Part shown: positions 23,832 through 33,789 of the stretch, piece after piece
Position numbering within the stretch: position 1 is the first letter of the stretch
Layout: the number at the start of each line of letters is the position of its first letter
Position numbers and translations under genes: made by a program
From: Thalassia testudinum
Lineage: Eukaryota; Streptophyta; Magnoliopsida; Alismatales; Hydrocharitaceae
DNA length: 64,000 bases
Direction: 5' to 3'
Assembly: GCA_037157565.1 (NCBI GenBank)
Contig: JAZHRO010000024.1
Location: 11,352,501-11,416,500, forward strand
The notes under the pieces: generated by a model
The model's database searches: none
What the model was told of the DNA's origin: nothing
What the model saw: only the letters and a program-made list of their open reading frames with translations

Positions 23832-23850
23832 TGGCGCCGTTGCCAGGGAG
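23832..23850 (+). other. Primer-binding site of E (Asp-tRNA type)
   Basis: TGGCGCCGTTGCCAGGGAG is close to the standard Athila/Tat primer site. It lies six bases after the LTR end (CA at 23824-23825), which establishes the plus orientation of E. Confidence 0.88.
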
Positions 23851-23900
23851 CATCGGTGTCATTGTTATCATTGTCATTCAACCAATCGTATTTCAACTAC

Positions 23901-26760
23901 CGCCTGAGCGTGAGATTGAGTTTGAGATCTCACTAGTACTGGGACCAACCCCATTTCTACTGCACCATACAAGATGGCACCACTTGAGCTGCGAGAGCTC
24001 AAGTCTCTGTTACAGGACCTATTGGAGAAGGGCTTTGTGAGGCCCAGCGTGTCCCTGTGGGGAGCCCCTGTATTGTTTGTAAAGAAGAAGAATGGTACCC
24101 TATGGCTTTGTGTCGACTACCGACAGCTGAATCGAGTCATCGTCAAGAACAAGTACCCGCTGCCTCGTATCGACGACCTCTTCGACCAGCTGAGAGATGC
24201 CACGGTGTTCTCCAAGATAGATCTGAGGTCAAGATACCACTGGCTGAGAATCAAGGAGACCGACGTCTCCAAGACAGCTTTCCGTACTCGGTACGAGCAC
24301 TACGAGTTCTTGGTCATGCCGTTTGAGCTGACCAACTCCCCCTCTCCTGTCATGGACATGATGAACCGTGTTTTCAGGCCATATTTGGACCAGTTTGTGG
24401 TGGTATTAATCGACGACGTCCTAGTCTACTCTCAGGATCAGGAACAGCATGGACAACATCTACATATGGTACTGGATACCTTGAGATGACACAGGTTATA
24501 CACCAAGTACAGCAAGTACGAGTTTTGGCTGAGACAGGTGACCTTCTTGGGCCACGTGATTTCAGGAGACGGATTGTCTATGGATCCAGCCAAGGTCGAG
24601 GCCGTACTCGGGTGAGAGAGGCCACGCACAGTGATAGAATACGTAGCTTTATGGGGCTGGAAGGCTACTACTGGCGGTTTGTCAGAGGGTTCTCTCAGAT
24701 CACGCGTCCTATGACCCAGTTGACTTGGAAGGACGTGCCCTTTTTCCTGGACCGACGAGTGCGAGGCGTGCTTTCAAGAGTTGAAGGAGAGACTGATTTC
24801 AGCTCCTGTACTCACCATCCCAGACAGTAGTGGCAGGTTTGTGGTCTACACCAACGCCTCGTTGCAGGGGTTGGGTGGTGTGCTCATGCAATGGGGTCAC
24901 GTTGTCACCTACACTTCGTGGCAACTGAAGCCCCATGAGCATAACTACCCCACCCATGACTTAGAGCTGGCAGCAGTTGTCTTCGCGCTGAAGACATGAA
25001 GGCACTACCTTTACGGTGAGACATTCGAGATCTTCACAGATCATAAGAGCCTCAGGTACCTGTTTAACCAGAAGGAGCTCAACATGAGACAAAGTCATTG
25101 GTTAGAGCTCCTGAAGGACTAGGACTGCAGCATCTCCTACCACTCAGGGAAGGCCAATGTGGTAGCTGACGCCTTGAGCCGGAAGGCGCTCACCCACTTG
25201 GCCAGCTTGCAGGCACAGAGTTGGAGACTTATGGAGGAGGTCGGCAGTTGGTGACCCCAGGAGTCACGGGGGTATTGCGGGGCAGTGACGGTGACACGAC
25301 AGGCACGACCAAAGCTGATAGACCGCATCATTACAGGGCAGATGGCCGATCCATATTTGCAGACACTGCGGGACAGGGTGTTGACAGGGGACCCAGGATA
25401 CTTTTCCTTCTCTGATGAGATAGTGCACATGAGGGAACACCTATGCGTTTCTAGAGACGAGGAGCTATTGAGAGAGCTCCTGATTGAGGCGCACAAGTCC
25501 AGGTTTACCAAACATCCCAGGAACACAAAGATGTACCGCGATCTGCGACGCAACTTTTGGTGGAGGGGAATGAAGCGGGATGTTGGTGAGCTTGTCCAGC
25601 AGTGCTTGGTATGCTAGTAGGTGAAGGCCGAGTACCAGAGTCCTGCAGGACTGCTACAGCAACTTCCTGTGCCAGAGTGGAAGTGGGAGAGTATTACCAT
25701 GGACCTAGTAGTGGGACTATTGGTTACACAGAGAGGACACGATGCAGTTTGAGTGATAGTAGACAGGTTGACGAAAACGGCACGGTTCCTCCCGATCCAA
25801 GTTACCTTTGGGCCAACACAGCTAGCAGAGCGGTACATCAGAGATGTGGTGCATCTGCACGGAGTCCTCCGTGAGATCGTATCCGACAGGGATACTCGTT
25901 TCACTTCCCAGTTCTGGGTAGAGTTTTAGCAGGCCTTGGGGATATGTCTTAGGTTTAGTATCGCCTACCAACCCCACATCGACAGACAGTCGGAGTGCAT
26001 CATACAGACACTTGAGGACCTCCTACGCCTTGTGTACTAGATTGGATAGGCTCCTGGGAGGAGCATTTGCCCTTGGTAGAGTTCGCATACAATAACAACT
26101 ACCATTCGAGCATCGGTATGGCACCTTACGAGGCTCTGTACGAGAGAAAGTGTACTACACCATTGAGTTGGGTCGAGGTGGGGACCAAGTGGGAGGTTGG
26201 TCCCAGGATGATTCGTCAGAGTCAGGAGGTGATAGAGTAGATTCACAGATGGCTCTGTACTGTCAGGAGCAGGCAGAAGAGCTATGCTGATAAGAAGCGC
26301 AGAGAGGTGCAGTTCGAGGTTGGGGATTATGTCTTCCTCCATGTTTCTCCTATGAAGGGCTTGCAGCATTTTGGGGTGAAAGGGAAGCTTGCACCGAGGT
26401 TTGTGGATCCTTTGAGGTCTTGGAGTGGGTTGGACCTGTTGCTTACCGGTTTGCCCTTCCTCCCCAGCTCTCTGGAGTACACGACGTGTTCCACATGTCC
26501 AACCTTAGGAAGTATGTCGCCAATCCCAGCCACGTTCTGAGCCACGAGTGCATCGAGGTGGGAGACGACCTGACCTATCTCGAGAGGCTGGTACAAATAC
26601 TAGATAGAGCCATCTAGAGTTTGAGATGGAAGCAGGTACCACTGATGAAGGTCCTATAGAGGAGCCAATAGTATGAGGAGGCAACTTGGGAGTCTGAGGC
26701 GGCGATGTGAGAGTAGTATCTGGAGCTTTTTGAGGGTACATCTCTTCTGACCTACTTTGG
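23901..26760 (+). pseudogene. RT, RNase H and integrase remains, element D
   Basis: After the E insertion the frame resumes with [18 protein letters not shown] shows [31 protein letters not shown] and a catalytic box LIDD in place of the usual YIDD/FIDD (about 24408-24419). RNase H shows [36 protein letters not shown] and ADALSR; its usual Asp in YxDAS is replaced by Asn. Integrase keeps QQCLVC, MDLVVGL and SDRDTRFTSQF, then decays. There are many stops and shifts (24487, 24615, 24998, 25121, 25251, 25615 and others). The chromodomain-like tail is barely readable. Confidence 0.88.
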
Positions 26761-27945
26761 TCCTCTTTAAGTTTGTTATGTGTTTTTACATTATTTCCGC
26801 ACCTTACCTAGCTCAAGTTTCGGGGATGAAATTTCCTTTAAGTTTGTTATATTGAAATGACCCCTTTCCAGGGATCGTTCGAAGTTTCTCCGGAAAGGTA
26901 GGGGCGTGAGCGATACTTTAAACCCCTTGGGTTTAGGCATGTGGGGCTTATGGGAAAAGAGGAAACTTCAGGAGAGAATCACACAATTTTTCCTCTCTCT
27001 CTCTTCCCACTCACCCACCAAAACACACACTTATGCAAACACACCTCTCCTTCCTCCCCAAAACCCTAACCCCACATCTATTTAAAAGCCCCCACACCCC
27101 TCTTCACCTTCACACCCTCACCACCACCTCCACCTCCTTCCCTTGCAGCCAGCGGCCACCACCAATAGCCTTCCCGCCTCCACTTGCAGCCACGCATGGA
27201 GGAGAAGAGCTTGTGAGGAAGGGGAGAGAGGGAGAGCAAGGGTGTGGGAGAGAGGAGAGAGCTCGGGGAAGCTCGAGCGTGCGTAGCCGGAGGAGCTCGA
27301 GAAGGAGAGCTCGCATGCGGGGGAGCTACAGTTGCAGCCTCGAGGAGCTCGGAGGTACGACGATCTCCAAGGAGTCCGGGGGTGTGAGAGGGAAGAGGCG
27401 TGGCCAGAGTGCAGCCGTTGGTGCTGAAGAAGGGGCTCATGGGAGAGAGGACGTTGGAGGAGGGTCCTCGACCTATTGCAGCTGCTGGAGTCACTACTGC
27501 GGGCTCTGTGGGTGAATCTCGTGAGAAGACGAACACCGCGAGGGAGTTCTGCATAATGGATTTTCCAGTATCAGACGTCGGAGCATCTACCAGATGTTTG
27601 GAGTAGCAGCAGGACGTCCGAAGCTGAAGTCGGACATCTGAAATCACGCAGAGTGCTAAGGTATGAGTTTTTTACACTCATGCATGTGCATACGTGAAGT
27701 ACATAAATATTTGTTGTCGCAGTTTTGAACTGCGTTTGCGTGCGTAGGGACATGCCTTGGAAAGGCATGTAAGCACGCTCTTCAAGGTGCTTTAGGATGT
27801 TTGGACGTCTCCACAGCCGTCTGATAGACCTATCAGATGTCCGGACGCACTGACAAACGTCTGGAAAGACCCAGGACTACTGTAAAGGGGTTCCAGACGT
27901 TCGCTAGCAACGTAGGAACATAAGGAGAGTTACTGATGTCATTTA

Positions 27946-27973
27946 AGACGTCTGGGCCTTGTCCCAAACGTCT
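27946..27973 (+). promoter_or_regulatory. Palindromic module in LTR D
   Basis: Arms AGACGTCTGGG (27946-27956) and CCCAAACGTCT (27963-27973) pair with one G-T mismatch. The arm ends are GGG/CCC here but GGAA/TTCC in A and B, so the pairing is kept although the bases changed. It lies downstream of the TATA-like site, in the part expected to be transcribed. Confidence 0.5.
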
Positions 27974-29443
27974 GATTTCAGTATGTATGCACATTTTTGG
28001 CCCGTTCGGGGCCTAAACAAAGTCAGATTTACGCAAATGAAGTACCATTGTTTTCCGTTCAAGTTTCTCTACATGTTAGTGTCAATTATATACTATTTTG
28101 AACCCGTCTGATGTGACTTAGTCACTGGTATAGGTTTCCAGCCTGTAGCTTGTTCGGGGCCTGCGGAGACGACATGATCTATGATTCTAGCCTCCATTCC
28201 TCCCGTGTTTTCTAATAGAGTGGTTTACTTTAATGTTAAGATTTAAATAAGTAAAATGCATGCCTAGAATAACTTGATTGAACCCTAGGATGTGAAATAA
28301 ACCCTAAAGAAAAAGCGAATGAACAATGCTTGAGCTATACTGTTTACTTTGAGATGCATGTTAAAACCCTAATTCTAGCAAGTGTATAGATACGTGAGGT
28401 GTTGCTTTTTCAGTTACTAAAACATGAGCTACCTGTTATATAAGTGAAAATCGGGATGTGAACAATGAGATCTGAATATTGAGAAACGAAATGGAATGAA
28501 TACAGTGCATGAACCCTACGGGGAACTAGGAGAACTTCTGTATACGGAAAGAATCTCGTATGTAGACGAGAAGTAAGCTGATCCATGTGTACGTGGTACC
28601 AAGGAGAGCAGTTGTCCCTTTAGTGTAGAGGGGAGCTAATTGCCCCTTGGGTTGAGACTTGGGGTTAGGACTAGTCACTCTACACCAACTCCTGTTCGGC
28701 CCTCACGTACGTGGTACCGAGATGAGTTACTTATTGTAGAGAGGGAGCTAGCTTCCCCACGGGACCTAGGGCTAGGACTAGCCACCCTACGCCGACTCTT
28801 GTTAGGCCCACTGGGCAAACCGGGATAGTCGGACAATGGTATGCGGATTGTGGAGGGACGAGACCCCTGTTCTGTTCTGAGGGGCGAGGCCGGTGTTCTG
28901 AGAGGGAAAGAACCTGTGATGTTCCGTGCTGTACATTTGGGCATACCAGCTAGCGGAAATGACTGATCACGTCAGTGCGGGGTAGCTACACGTGCGCTTA
29001 TCGCTTGTGCCATAGTCACCGCTACGTCACGACCGTGACCTCGATGTGGTAGATCTGGTGTGGGACTACCACGGGAGACTCTCTCGGCCAGGAGAGCACC
29101 ACGTGTACATCCTACATCACGGGAAAAACTACAATCAGGATTGTTCCCTTGAGGAACAGGCAAGATCAAGAAATGTATGTATCTTTAGTAGAATAAACTA
29201 ATCAAAACCACTTAGTTGAGCTAAATGGAAATGAATAATTAATTAGCTACTTGTCTTTTGTTAATTTCATGTAAATGGCCTAACCACCACTCTACTCAGC
29301 GTTAGCTGACCAAGGATTTTGTAACCTTGTTCAGGTCAGGGAGTTGAGCAACCAGCACCACCGGCTACAGAGGTAGCTGGTCCCTGTCGAACCCAACTTT
29401 AGCTATTGTTCCCTTTTTGTTTCTGAGCTTCTGTTGTTGTAGT

Positions 29444-30541
29444 TGAAGGTTTCCCTACTTGGAGGGGTGAGATCAGCGTGACAAAAAATGCGGAATTGAA
29501 CATATAAACAATCTCACAAAAATAAGCAATCACAAAATATATATAGGAATTTTTAGGTGGAAACCCAAACCGGGTAAAAACCACCACCTAACCCTCTCGA
29601 GTTAGGATTTTCCGATCAACCTAGTTGATCAAATCCACTAAACGAATCACTTTAAAACGAGGGTGATTCAACCTCAGTACAACCACGCTACAAGTACGAG
29701 GGTAGCGTTCCTCAACCCCTTCTCTCCACGAGAAGGATTTTGTCCCACGAAGGAGACGGGAATTCGCAAAGCGAATACCCAACCAAAAGACAAAGGTAAA
29801 ATAAACAACAAACCTATAGAGCCAACAAAGTAATAAACCTAAGCTTCTATAGGATTTAGGAAACTCCCCTTTGCAAGGAGTGCGTCGACGATGACGCGGT
29901 GCGTGAGCCACGCGACGGCGCAATGTCGCTCTCGTAGACAACGGCGAGAGAGCGGGTGCGCGAAGGGAATGATGCTCTCAAGATGATGGAGCTTGAGCTT
30001 AGAGAGCAAGAGCTTCTTGGACACAAGAGAGTGGAAATACTTGATCTTAGTGTATCTTGGTCTCTCTAGGTGTGTATCTTGTGTGTCTCTTAGTGTGTGT
30101 TGGTGTGTAAAGGCTCCCCTCTATTTATAGAGGCTAGCACATCTAGAACACCTTCTTCTTCTTTTTGTTTTCCCAGAACTTTGATTCGATCCATGAATTC
30201 ATTGCTCAGGTTATGTCTTTTTTGTTCATTAGTCGAAACCCAATTCTGATATGGATCCTTGTTTTCATGGGATCGTTTTTCTGTTGTGTCCAAAGACATT
30301 TCTTGCTCTCTTCTTTCTTCAAAAGTACTTTGGAAGGCTTAGAAAAGCTTTCATAGCCGTTGGGAACAAAGTCCAAGAGAATCAGGCCGAAATCAGGACA
30401 ATGATTACATTTGACAGGGTTATCAGACGTCTAACTCTGGCATCAGACGTCTGGAAGGCCACTTTAAGACGTTTGATTTAAAGGTCAGACGTCTGATTCT
30501 ATGCGGGTTTCTCCCTGTCTTGAATCAGATCTAAACAGGGT
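29444..30541 (-). repeat. Truncated F-type LTR (G), reversed
   Basis: It begins TGAAGGTTTCC, the reverse complement of the end of LTR F. It follows F through the shared GGTTTGGGTTTCCACC and AACTCGAGAGGGTTAGG segments, the TATA region (30117-30131) and several GACGTC palindromes (30425-30495). The match stops at AAACAGGG (about 30541), so the first roughly 840 bases of an F-type LTR are missing and no second target duplication is seen. LTR D resumes directly after it. Confidence 0.82.
30133..30324 (-). pseudogene. Probable plastid ycf1-like fragment inside LTR G
   Basis: LTR F has no counterpart to this stretch: homology to F stops at about 30132 and resumes at about 30324. The minus strand holds an open frame with EMSLDTTEKRSHEN, then QNWVSTNEQKRHNLSNEF and MDRIKVLGK. 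I recognise the STNEQKRHNLSNEF-type wording as similar to plastid Ycf1 proteins, from memory and without a search. If correct, it is plastid DNA captured into the LTR before or after its insertion. A different origin is possible. Confidence 0.45.
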
Positions 30542-30691
30542 TTTCTTAGTTATTTCTGCCTACTTACATTGCATGTGTGGTTGTGGAATATTTTTTGCTT
30601 TTGGTTATTTTTCGTTGGACGACTAGGTTATGGGATTAGTCGAGGCGAGCCAGTCTCGAGTCCTGCAGGGATCTGGGATCGGGTCGTAACA

Positions 30692-30969
30692 ATATGCAAC
30701 CACAATGCATTTATTTCTATGTTTCTTCCTTGCCCTACACAAGCAATCATGCCACCATGCTAGAAATTCAGGAGAACATAAATAAGAGGGTTAGGAATCA
30801 TCCCTACCTTGCCTCACTTCCCATTCTCACATAGTGGCTACTCCTACAAGTACCTCACATAAAAACAAAGAGTAACACATTAGCGTTTAATGGGCAAATC
30901 AATCCCCAACCTATCTAAAATACCCCAAATCCTTAAGGTTAAACCAAGCTAAGGCTAAGGATTTCATTA
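30692..30969. other. Unassigned spacer
   Basis: No coding or repeat structure is visible between the end of LTR D and the TTTGGTA-type end at 30970. Confidence 0.6.
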
Positions 30970-32924
30970 AGGTGCTGTTTGGTAAGGGGAATTATTAGGA
31001 GAAATAAAAATTACAAGTAGGAGAAATGGAGGAATTAAGGAGTTTTGTTCCACTCGAGTGTTTGGTTGGGTTTGTTGTCTTGTCAAAGGAATTAGGGAGT
31101 TGTATTCTACTTAGGTGTTTAACGGAGAGTTTCTCGCTTAATTATGATAGCAATAAAATGATATGTCGTGTTTTATGTGGTGGAAAATCTCTCAATCAAA
31201 ACTAAATATCAAATTTAACCACAAAAAAGATGTCTCATCCACAGGGAGGAATAAACCAATAAATTCACGAGTCGAGGAATATGCTGTTTGCAGACACTAT
31301 CGCGATTTTAATGCGAGGAATTTGCTATTTTAAATGAAGCTTGTAATTTCCCTAAAAGTTCATGGGTATTTATGCAGTTATCACGTCAGGAAGTAAGCTC
31401 CAAAAATATGTGTATGATGCATGTGTAATGGTATATCATGTAAATTTAACTTGCATGCAAATCTGATTTGAAATTCAAAGTTAAATCATGCACATAACAC
31501 AAGTGACGTAATTTCAGGAAACTATGAGTGTATCAATGCAATGTGGCCTGAATAAAATATGAATATCTCAATGGAAATGGCATTAAATGTAAATATTAAT
31601 TGAGAAGAAAACAGAGGATTTCTCCTCTCTCTTCCTCGCGTGGACGGCTGTGCACGGTTGGCGGCGAGAGTCGATGGGGTGGTGCGCCTCGACGAGGGCT
31701 ACGCAATGGTGGTGACGCTACGGGCAGACGGAGGAGAATGGCCGCCGGCCTGTTGGCCCTGTTGGAGGAGGTCAGCCGCGCGTAGAGAGGGTGGCGCTGC
31801 TGTTGCAGCCCGCGTGGCTGCGCGTGCGCAGGCGTGTGCAGGAGTGGCCTACAGCGCCTGCAGGGGGCGGCTGTGGCGTCTACGGTCACCTGCGGGTGGT
31901 TGCGGTGCAGTGCCTACGAGCGATGGCGATGGTGTGAGGCGCGCTACTGCCTGTGGGTGCTGGTGCAACACGAGGGCACCTGTGGCCGGGGCTTGCAGGG
32001 CACGGTGGGAGGTGAAGCAACACTGGAGGGCATGCAAGGGCGCTGGTGAGGGTGCAGCGCCTACGGGCGACTACTGGCTTGGGTGCCTGCGGGCGGTTGC
32101 AGCCTATGGGCTAGCGTGGGGGTAGTAGCGTGGGTGCAGGGTGGCGTGCGCTTGCAGAGGGCGCAGTGCCTGCGGGCGCGGGTGCGAGCGGTGGAAGGCT
32201 TGGTGCGTTGAAGGCAGTGTGTGGCTGGACAGGCGGTGGAGGGCGCTCTGATGCTACGAGGACCGCTGGTGGCTGCGCAAGGGTGCTGGTGGTGGCGCTT
32301 GGCACAGTGCACACAGTCTTCACAGTGTCCGCCCTCTCCACGGTGGGGAAGGTGGAGAATAAGGATATCCCCCTTGGGGGAGGAAGAAGAACTGAAGATC
32401 TCCTCCTCTCCTGTGCCAAGTCTCCTCTTAACTCCTCTCCCCCGCGCCAACTAAGGGATTTTCAAATCCCTTACTAATGTTGGCTGGCGGCTGTTGGGTT
32501 CGGTTGAAGGACGGCTGTAGGTGGAGATATTTGTGGGGGAGGGGGGGGGGGAATATCTTTAGCGTTGTTGCGGGACCCTGCATGAAATATAATTACATAA
32601 GAAGAAATGTAAACTTAAACAATGACACATGCAATCATTTAATGACCAAATGTGATTATTAACAAACATACAATGTTAGAATTGAATTACTTAGGCGTAA
32701 TAATAGTCCATTAAAATGGACTCATCAATGTTTGTTTGGTAGAATAAGTTAATGAAATAAAGAGAAAATTAGTTAAAAAGAAGCAGGTGGAATTAGATAA
32801 TTCCACCGGAAGGGACAGAATTGTCTAATTTCGGAATTACACCCTAATTCCAGAATTGTGCGATTCCGGAATTAGAGATGCCAAACACGGATTTAGTGTT
32901 TATTTCGTGTACCAAACACCCCCT
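30970..32924. mobile_element. Possible TIR element with GC-rich core
   Basis: The ends read AAGGTGCTGTTTGGTA (about 30969) and, in reverse, AGGGGGTGTTTGGTA (to 32924), which resembles hAT-type inverted ends. The centre (about 31620-32570) is strongly GC-rich with repeated GTGGTGC and GCCTGCGGGC-like words, unlike the AT-rich edges. No clear target duplication is seen. Open frames in the core (for example 31640-32125) are low complexity and run on both strands. A captured gene fragment, or two separate small elements flanking ordinary DNA, are both possible. Confidence 0.35.
32727..32924. mobile_element. MITE-like element
   Basis: About 198 bp lie between TGTTTGTTTGGTA and TACCAAACACCCCC, with internal palindromes such as GGAATTAGATAATTCC. 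This could be an independent hAT-type MITE or the right end of the larger 30970-32924 structure. No target duplication was found. Confidence 0.45.
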
Positions 32925-32929
32925 AGAGG

Positions 32930-33780
32930 AGAAGGAAGGGGGGCGCACCTGGGCCATTTTGGCCTCAATGGGGTGACTCTCTGCCTCTAGGTCAGTGAGG
33001 GATGTGCTCCACCAGTAGCCATGGCTGCTACCGTCCTTAACGGCAAGTGGACCACCTCCCAAGCCGCCACAATCGTGTGGTGGCCCTTCCCACGACAGTA
33101 GTAGCTGCAACAGGGGTGCCACGACCCCGGATCCACGCTGGTAGCCTTCCCTGCCACCGGTTGCAGCTGCAACCCCCATGCCCCTTCTCCACCACTGTTG
33201 TAGCAGCCACCCACATAGCCCTTCCTCTCACGCGAGGAAGAGTAGCAGTAGCAATGATCGGCGAGGAGGAGAAGGCTCGGCCACGAAAGTGGAGGAAGGG
33301 GTCCATCACGCAAGGAAGTAGGAGGAGGACGAGAGCATCGGTGGCAGTGGCTCCTCCTCTCCCAAGCTCAGTGTCGGGCACAAACACACATGCACACCCA
33401 CACACAAATGCGAAGAAAAGTGGCTCCCATGGAAGCCCCAACTCTTAGCTCGAGGACCAAGTAAGTCCTCCCATACAATCTTATTACAAAAAGTCCCTTA
33501 CAAAACTTTAGTTAAGGCCAAGAGAAAAAGGAAAGAGAGAAAAAAAATCAAATCTAAGGGAAAATCTTATTCCTCAAATCAAAGGGTTTCGATGGGTTTA
33601 CGGGATTTTAAAAAATTACACAGATTTTTTTAGGCCTTTATATCATGTCCACATTTTGTACTCAAAACTTGATTTGTTGACCAAAGTTATCCACATTTGT
33701 TCACCAAGACTTTGAACTTTTAGGGTTTGTTTCCTTACCTACTTAACCACACCTTTAAAGGGTTAACTCCTATTCACTTA
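32930..33780. other. Unassigned spacer
   Basis: The first 500 bases are fairly GC-rich with short open frames on both strands that overlap one another and look random. The remainder is AT-rich. I see no gene. Confidence 0.5.
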
Positions 33781-33789
33781 TACGAGAGC

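Larger units (their letters stand above)
19565..23895 (+). mobile_element. Deletion derivative E of a Tat/Athila-like element, flanked by ACTAC
   Basis: It starts TGATGAGTGG and ends GTATTTCA, with perfect 5-bp duplications ACTAC (19560-19564 and 23896-23900). Positions 19565-23825 look like a very long 5' LTR. After it come six T and a primer site (23832-23850). Only about 45 bases follow; these resemble the tail of the LTR (compare CATTCATTCC with CATTCAACC before the terminal CA). The body and most of the 3' LTR therefore seem deleted. The start contains the perfect palindrome TGATGAGT-GGCT-ACTCATCA. A reversed relative of its first 1.2 kb lies at 35095-36234. Confidence 0.8.
19076..30691 (+). 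mobile_element. Ty3/gypsy chromovirus-like retrotransposon D, 5'-truncated and interrupted
   Basis: The plus strand carries a protease fragment, RT-RNase H, integrase and a 3' LTR that align with element A but are more decayed. The element starts in the protease active-site region, next to the LTR of C, so gag and the 5' LTR are missing. Insertion E splits it at 19565-23895, and G sits in its 3' LTR. The LTR is a sister family of A/B. Confidence 0.85.
26845..30691 (+). repeat. 3' LTR of element D, with nested insertion G
   Basis: It starts TGTTATATTG just after TTTCGGGGATGAAATTTCC, the same boundary as in A, and ends GGGTCGTAACA. Without G (29444 to about 30541) it is about 2.75 kb, close to LTR A. 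A TATA-like TATTTAAAA lies at 27079-27087. GACGTC-type motifs cluster at about 27575-27975. Open frames at 27033-27515 are low complexity and probably not protein-coding. The stretch 28452-28590 matches the first 137 bases of the window. Confidence 0.85.

Noticed and set aside
27033..27515. 160-codon open frame in LTR D
   Set aside because: Pro/His/Arg-rich low-complexity translation just after the LTR TATA region. It is probably chance, though a short transcript leader frame cannot be excluded.
31640..32125. 161-codon frame in a GC-rich block
   Set aside because: The opposite strand is equally open (32061-32450), and the composition alone explains it.
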